DNA from: JAKLHL01 sp964411885
GTDB lineage: Bacteria; Bdellovibrionota; JAFGOL01
DNA: 41,760 bases
Direction of reading: 5' to 3'
Assembly (NCBI GenBank): GCA_964411885.1
Contig: CAYPMK010000010.1
Span: forward strand, 1 to 41,760
Part shown: positions 40,829 through 41,760 of the stretch, one piece after another
Numbering within the stretch: position 1 is the first letter of the stretch
Layout of the letters: each line of letters begins with the position of its first letter
The notes under the pieces: model-generated
Seen by the model: only the letters and a program-made list of their open reading frames with translations
Told to the model about the DNA's origin: nothing
Databases searched by the model: none
Translations under genes and position numbers: made by a program

Positions 40829-41760
40829 ATGTGGAGTTTTGTTACAGAAATAGCCTATTATGGCGCCATAAGTTTGTTGGTATCTGTGAGCCTTTATTAT
40901 CCGGTAAAACAGTTAGCAAAAAAATTCAATTTAATGGACCTACCGGATGCAAGAAAGATACATAAAAAACCAACACCCCGTATTGGTGGAGTAATGATCT
41001 TTGTGTCATTCCTGCTGGTCTATTTAATAGCCAGAAAACACAGCATCGTAATGCCCACAACAGGTTTTAGTAAAATATGGATACTGGTTGCTTTATGCGG
41101 ATCTTTCCTTTTAGGATTGGCAGACGATGTAAAGAACATAAGGGCATATAAAAAATTGTTTTTCCAGATGTTAATTGGTTTCATAGTGGCTTATGCAGGA
41201 TTAAGAATACAAAGCGTCACGGCTTTAAGTTACAAACTAGATCTTGGCATCTTCAGCTATTTAATAACGGCACTTTGGGTAACAGCGTTATTGAATGCAG
41301 TAAACCTTATAGACGGAATGGACGGGCTTGCAAGCGGTATATTAATAATAGTGATGGGCTTTACTTTTGTTATAGGAATAATCGAATCTAACTATTTTGC
41401 ATCGTTGGTTTCTGGAATATTGTTAGGAAGTTTGCTGGGCTTTTATATCTTTAACTTTCCACCAGCAAAAATATTTATGGGCGATAGTGGCTCTTACTTT
41501 TTGGGATGCATGTATGCAATAGTATCTCTTTTGGGTATGAAAAAAACCTCTATGGCGATAATGATGGCAATACCTTTGGTACTTTTATTTCTACCAATAG
41601 CCGACATTACTTACATAACTTTTAGAAGGATGAAAAGAAAGGAAAGTGTTTTTAAGGCAGATAAAAACCACATACATCACAGATTATTAAGTCTTGGATT
41701 ATCTGTAAAACAGATAATCTTTTTAACATATCTTGTATGCATCTCTTTTGGATTAATTGG
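40829..41760 (+). CDS. WecA/MraY-family sugar-1-phosphate transferase (partial)
   Basis: 310 codons before the window edge. Multi-pass membrane enzyme with family motifs: DLPDARKIHKKPTPRIGG, the LADD metal motif, NLIDGMDGLASG, FMGDSGSYFLG, and KADKNHIHHRLL, the loop that separates WecA-type (GlcNAc-1-phosphate) from MraY. Expected to load the first sugar-1-phosphate on undecaprenyl phosphate and start a surface polysaccharide. ATG 40829 lies 40 bases after the antiterminator stop, with no clear Shine-Dalgarno. The C-terminus is off the window. Confidence 0.9.
   Translation, partial: MWSFVTEIAYYGAISLLVSVSLYYPVKQLAKKFNLMDLPDARKIHKKPTPRIGGVMIFVSFLLVYLIARKHSIVMPTTGFSKIWILVALCGSFLLGLADDVKNIRAYKKLFFQMLIGFIVAYAGLRIQSVTALSYKLDLGIFSYLITALWVTALLNAVNLIDGMDGLASGILIIVMGFTFVIGIIESNYFASLVSGILLGSLLGFYIFNFPPAKIFMGDSGSYFLGCMYAIVSLLGMKKTSMAIMMAIPLVLLFLPIADITYITFRRMKRKESVFKADKNHIHHRLLSLGLSVKQIIFLTYLVCISFGLI

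Noticed and set aside
1..41760. CRISPR arrays, insertion sequences, integrases, prophage
   Set aside because: No regularly spaced repeats, transposase or integrase frames were seen; both tRNA genes are flanked by housekeeping genes with no partial duplicate.

Overview
The window is AT-rich, gene-dense chromosomal DNA from a Gram-negative bacterium. Outer-membrane biogenesis genes (lpxC, tolB, bamB-like, lolA-like, two beta-barrel/lipoprotein genes) show the diderm envelope. Several features point to a deltaproteobacteria-like lineage (Myxococcota, Desulfobacterota, Bdellovibrionota or relatives): a PhaR-type N-terminal domain regulator, an MglA/MglB (Ras-like GTPase/roadblock) pair, SpoVG in a Gram-negative, and the ispE - tRNA-Gln - prs - rplY - pth order. 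This placement is inference from gene content; no phylogeny was run. There are two 100-N scaffold gaps. One (16648-16747) is flanked by an identical 55-base overlap and is almost certainly an assembly artefact.

Layout. 1-817: minus-strand set with a partial exported protein, a PhaR-domain regulator and a 38-residue membrane peptide. 857-4859: plus-strand TPR protein, lipoprotein, NhaD-like antiporter (gapped) and an unknown membrane-anchored protein. 4863-7889: yfgM-like, bamB and tolB. 7980-11214: beta-barrel protein, exported unknown, DUF155 protein, trmB and a small unknown. 11286-12308: psd and a small membrane protein. 12327-15578: ffs (SRP RNA), dnaX, recR, mglB-like, mglA-like. 15645-17712: a compact Flp/Tad-pilus-type cluster (Flp pilin, unknown, TadG-like, TadE-like, CpaB-like). 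17814-21240: Cys-rich lipoprotein, FMN reductase, Wzz-like protein, GT-C glycosyltransferase, tRNA-Asp. 21285-32725: a long minus-strand block read in the order rho, MBL hydrolase, UDG, nfeD, slipin, ftsK, lolA, yebC, ruvC, ruvA, ruvB, lpxC. 32875-33970: stand-alone M17 N-terminal domain and comF. 33957-40125: a minus-strand block read in the order htpX, DUF1844, degP-like, ispE, spoVG, tRNA-Gln, prs, rplY, pth. 40282-41760: NusG/RfaH-like antiterminator and a WecA-type sugar-phosphate transferase, probably the start of a polysaccharide locus.

The most notable signals are: (i) dnaX is split into two frames at a run of nine A, fitting tau/gamma production by slippage or -1 frameshifting; (ii) many first genes lack a Shine-Dalgarno sequence and start 7-9 bases after a -10-like hexamer, suggesting leaderless mRNAs, whereas genes inside operons have clear Shine-Dalgarno sequences; (iii) convergent genes almost always overlap at their 3' ends, leaving no room for ordinary terminators; (iv) three striking palindromes/hairpins occur at lpxC, ftsK and inside pth. 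No CRISPR array, insertion sequence, integrase or prophage was seen, and no gene-free stretch exceeds 300 bases.
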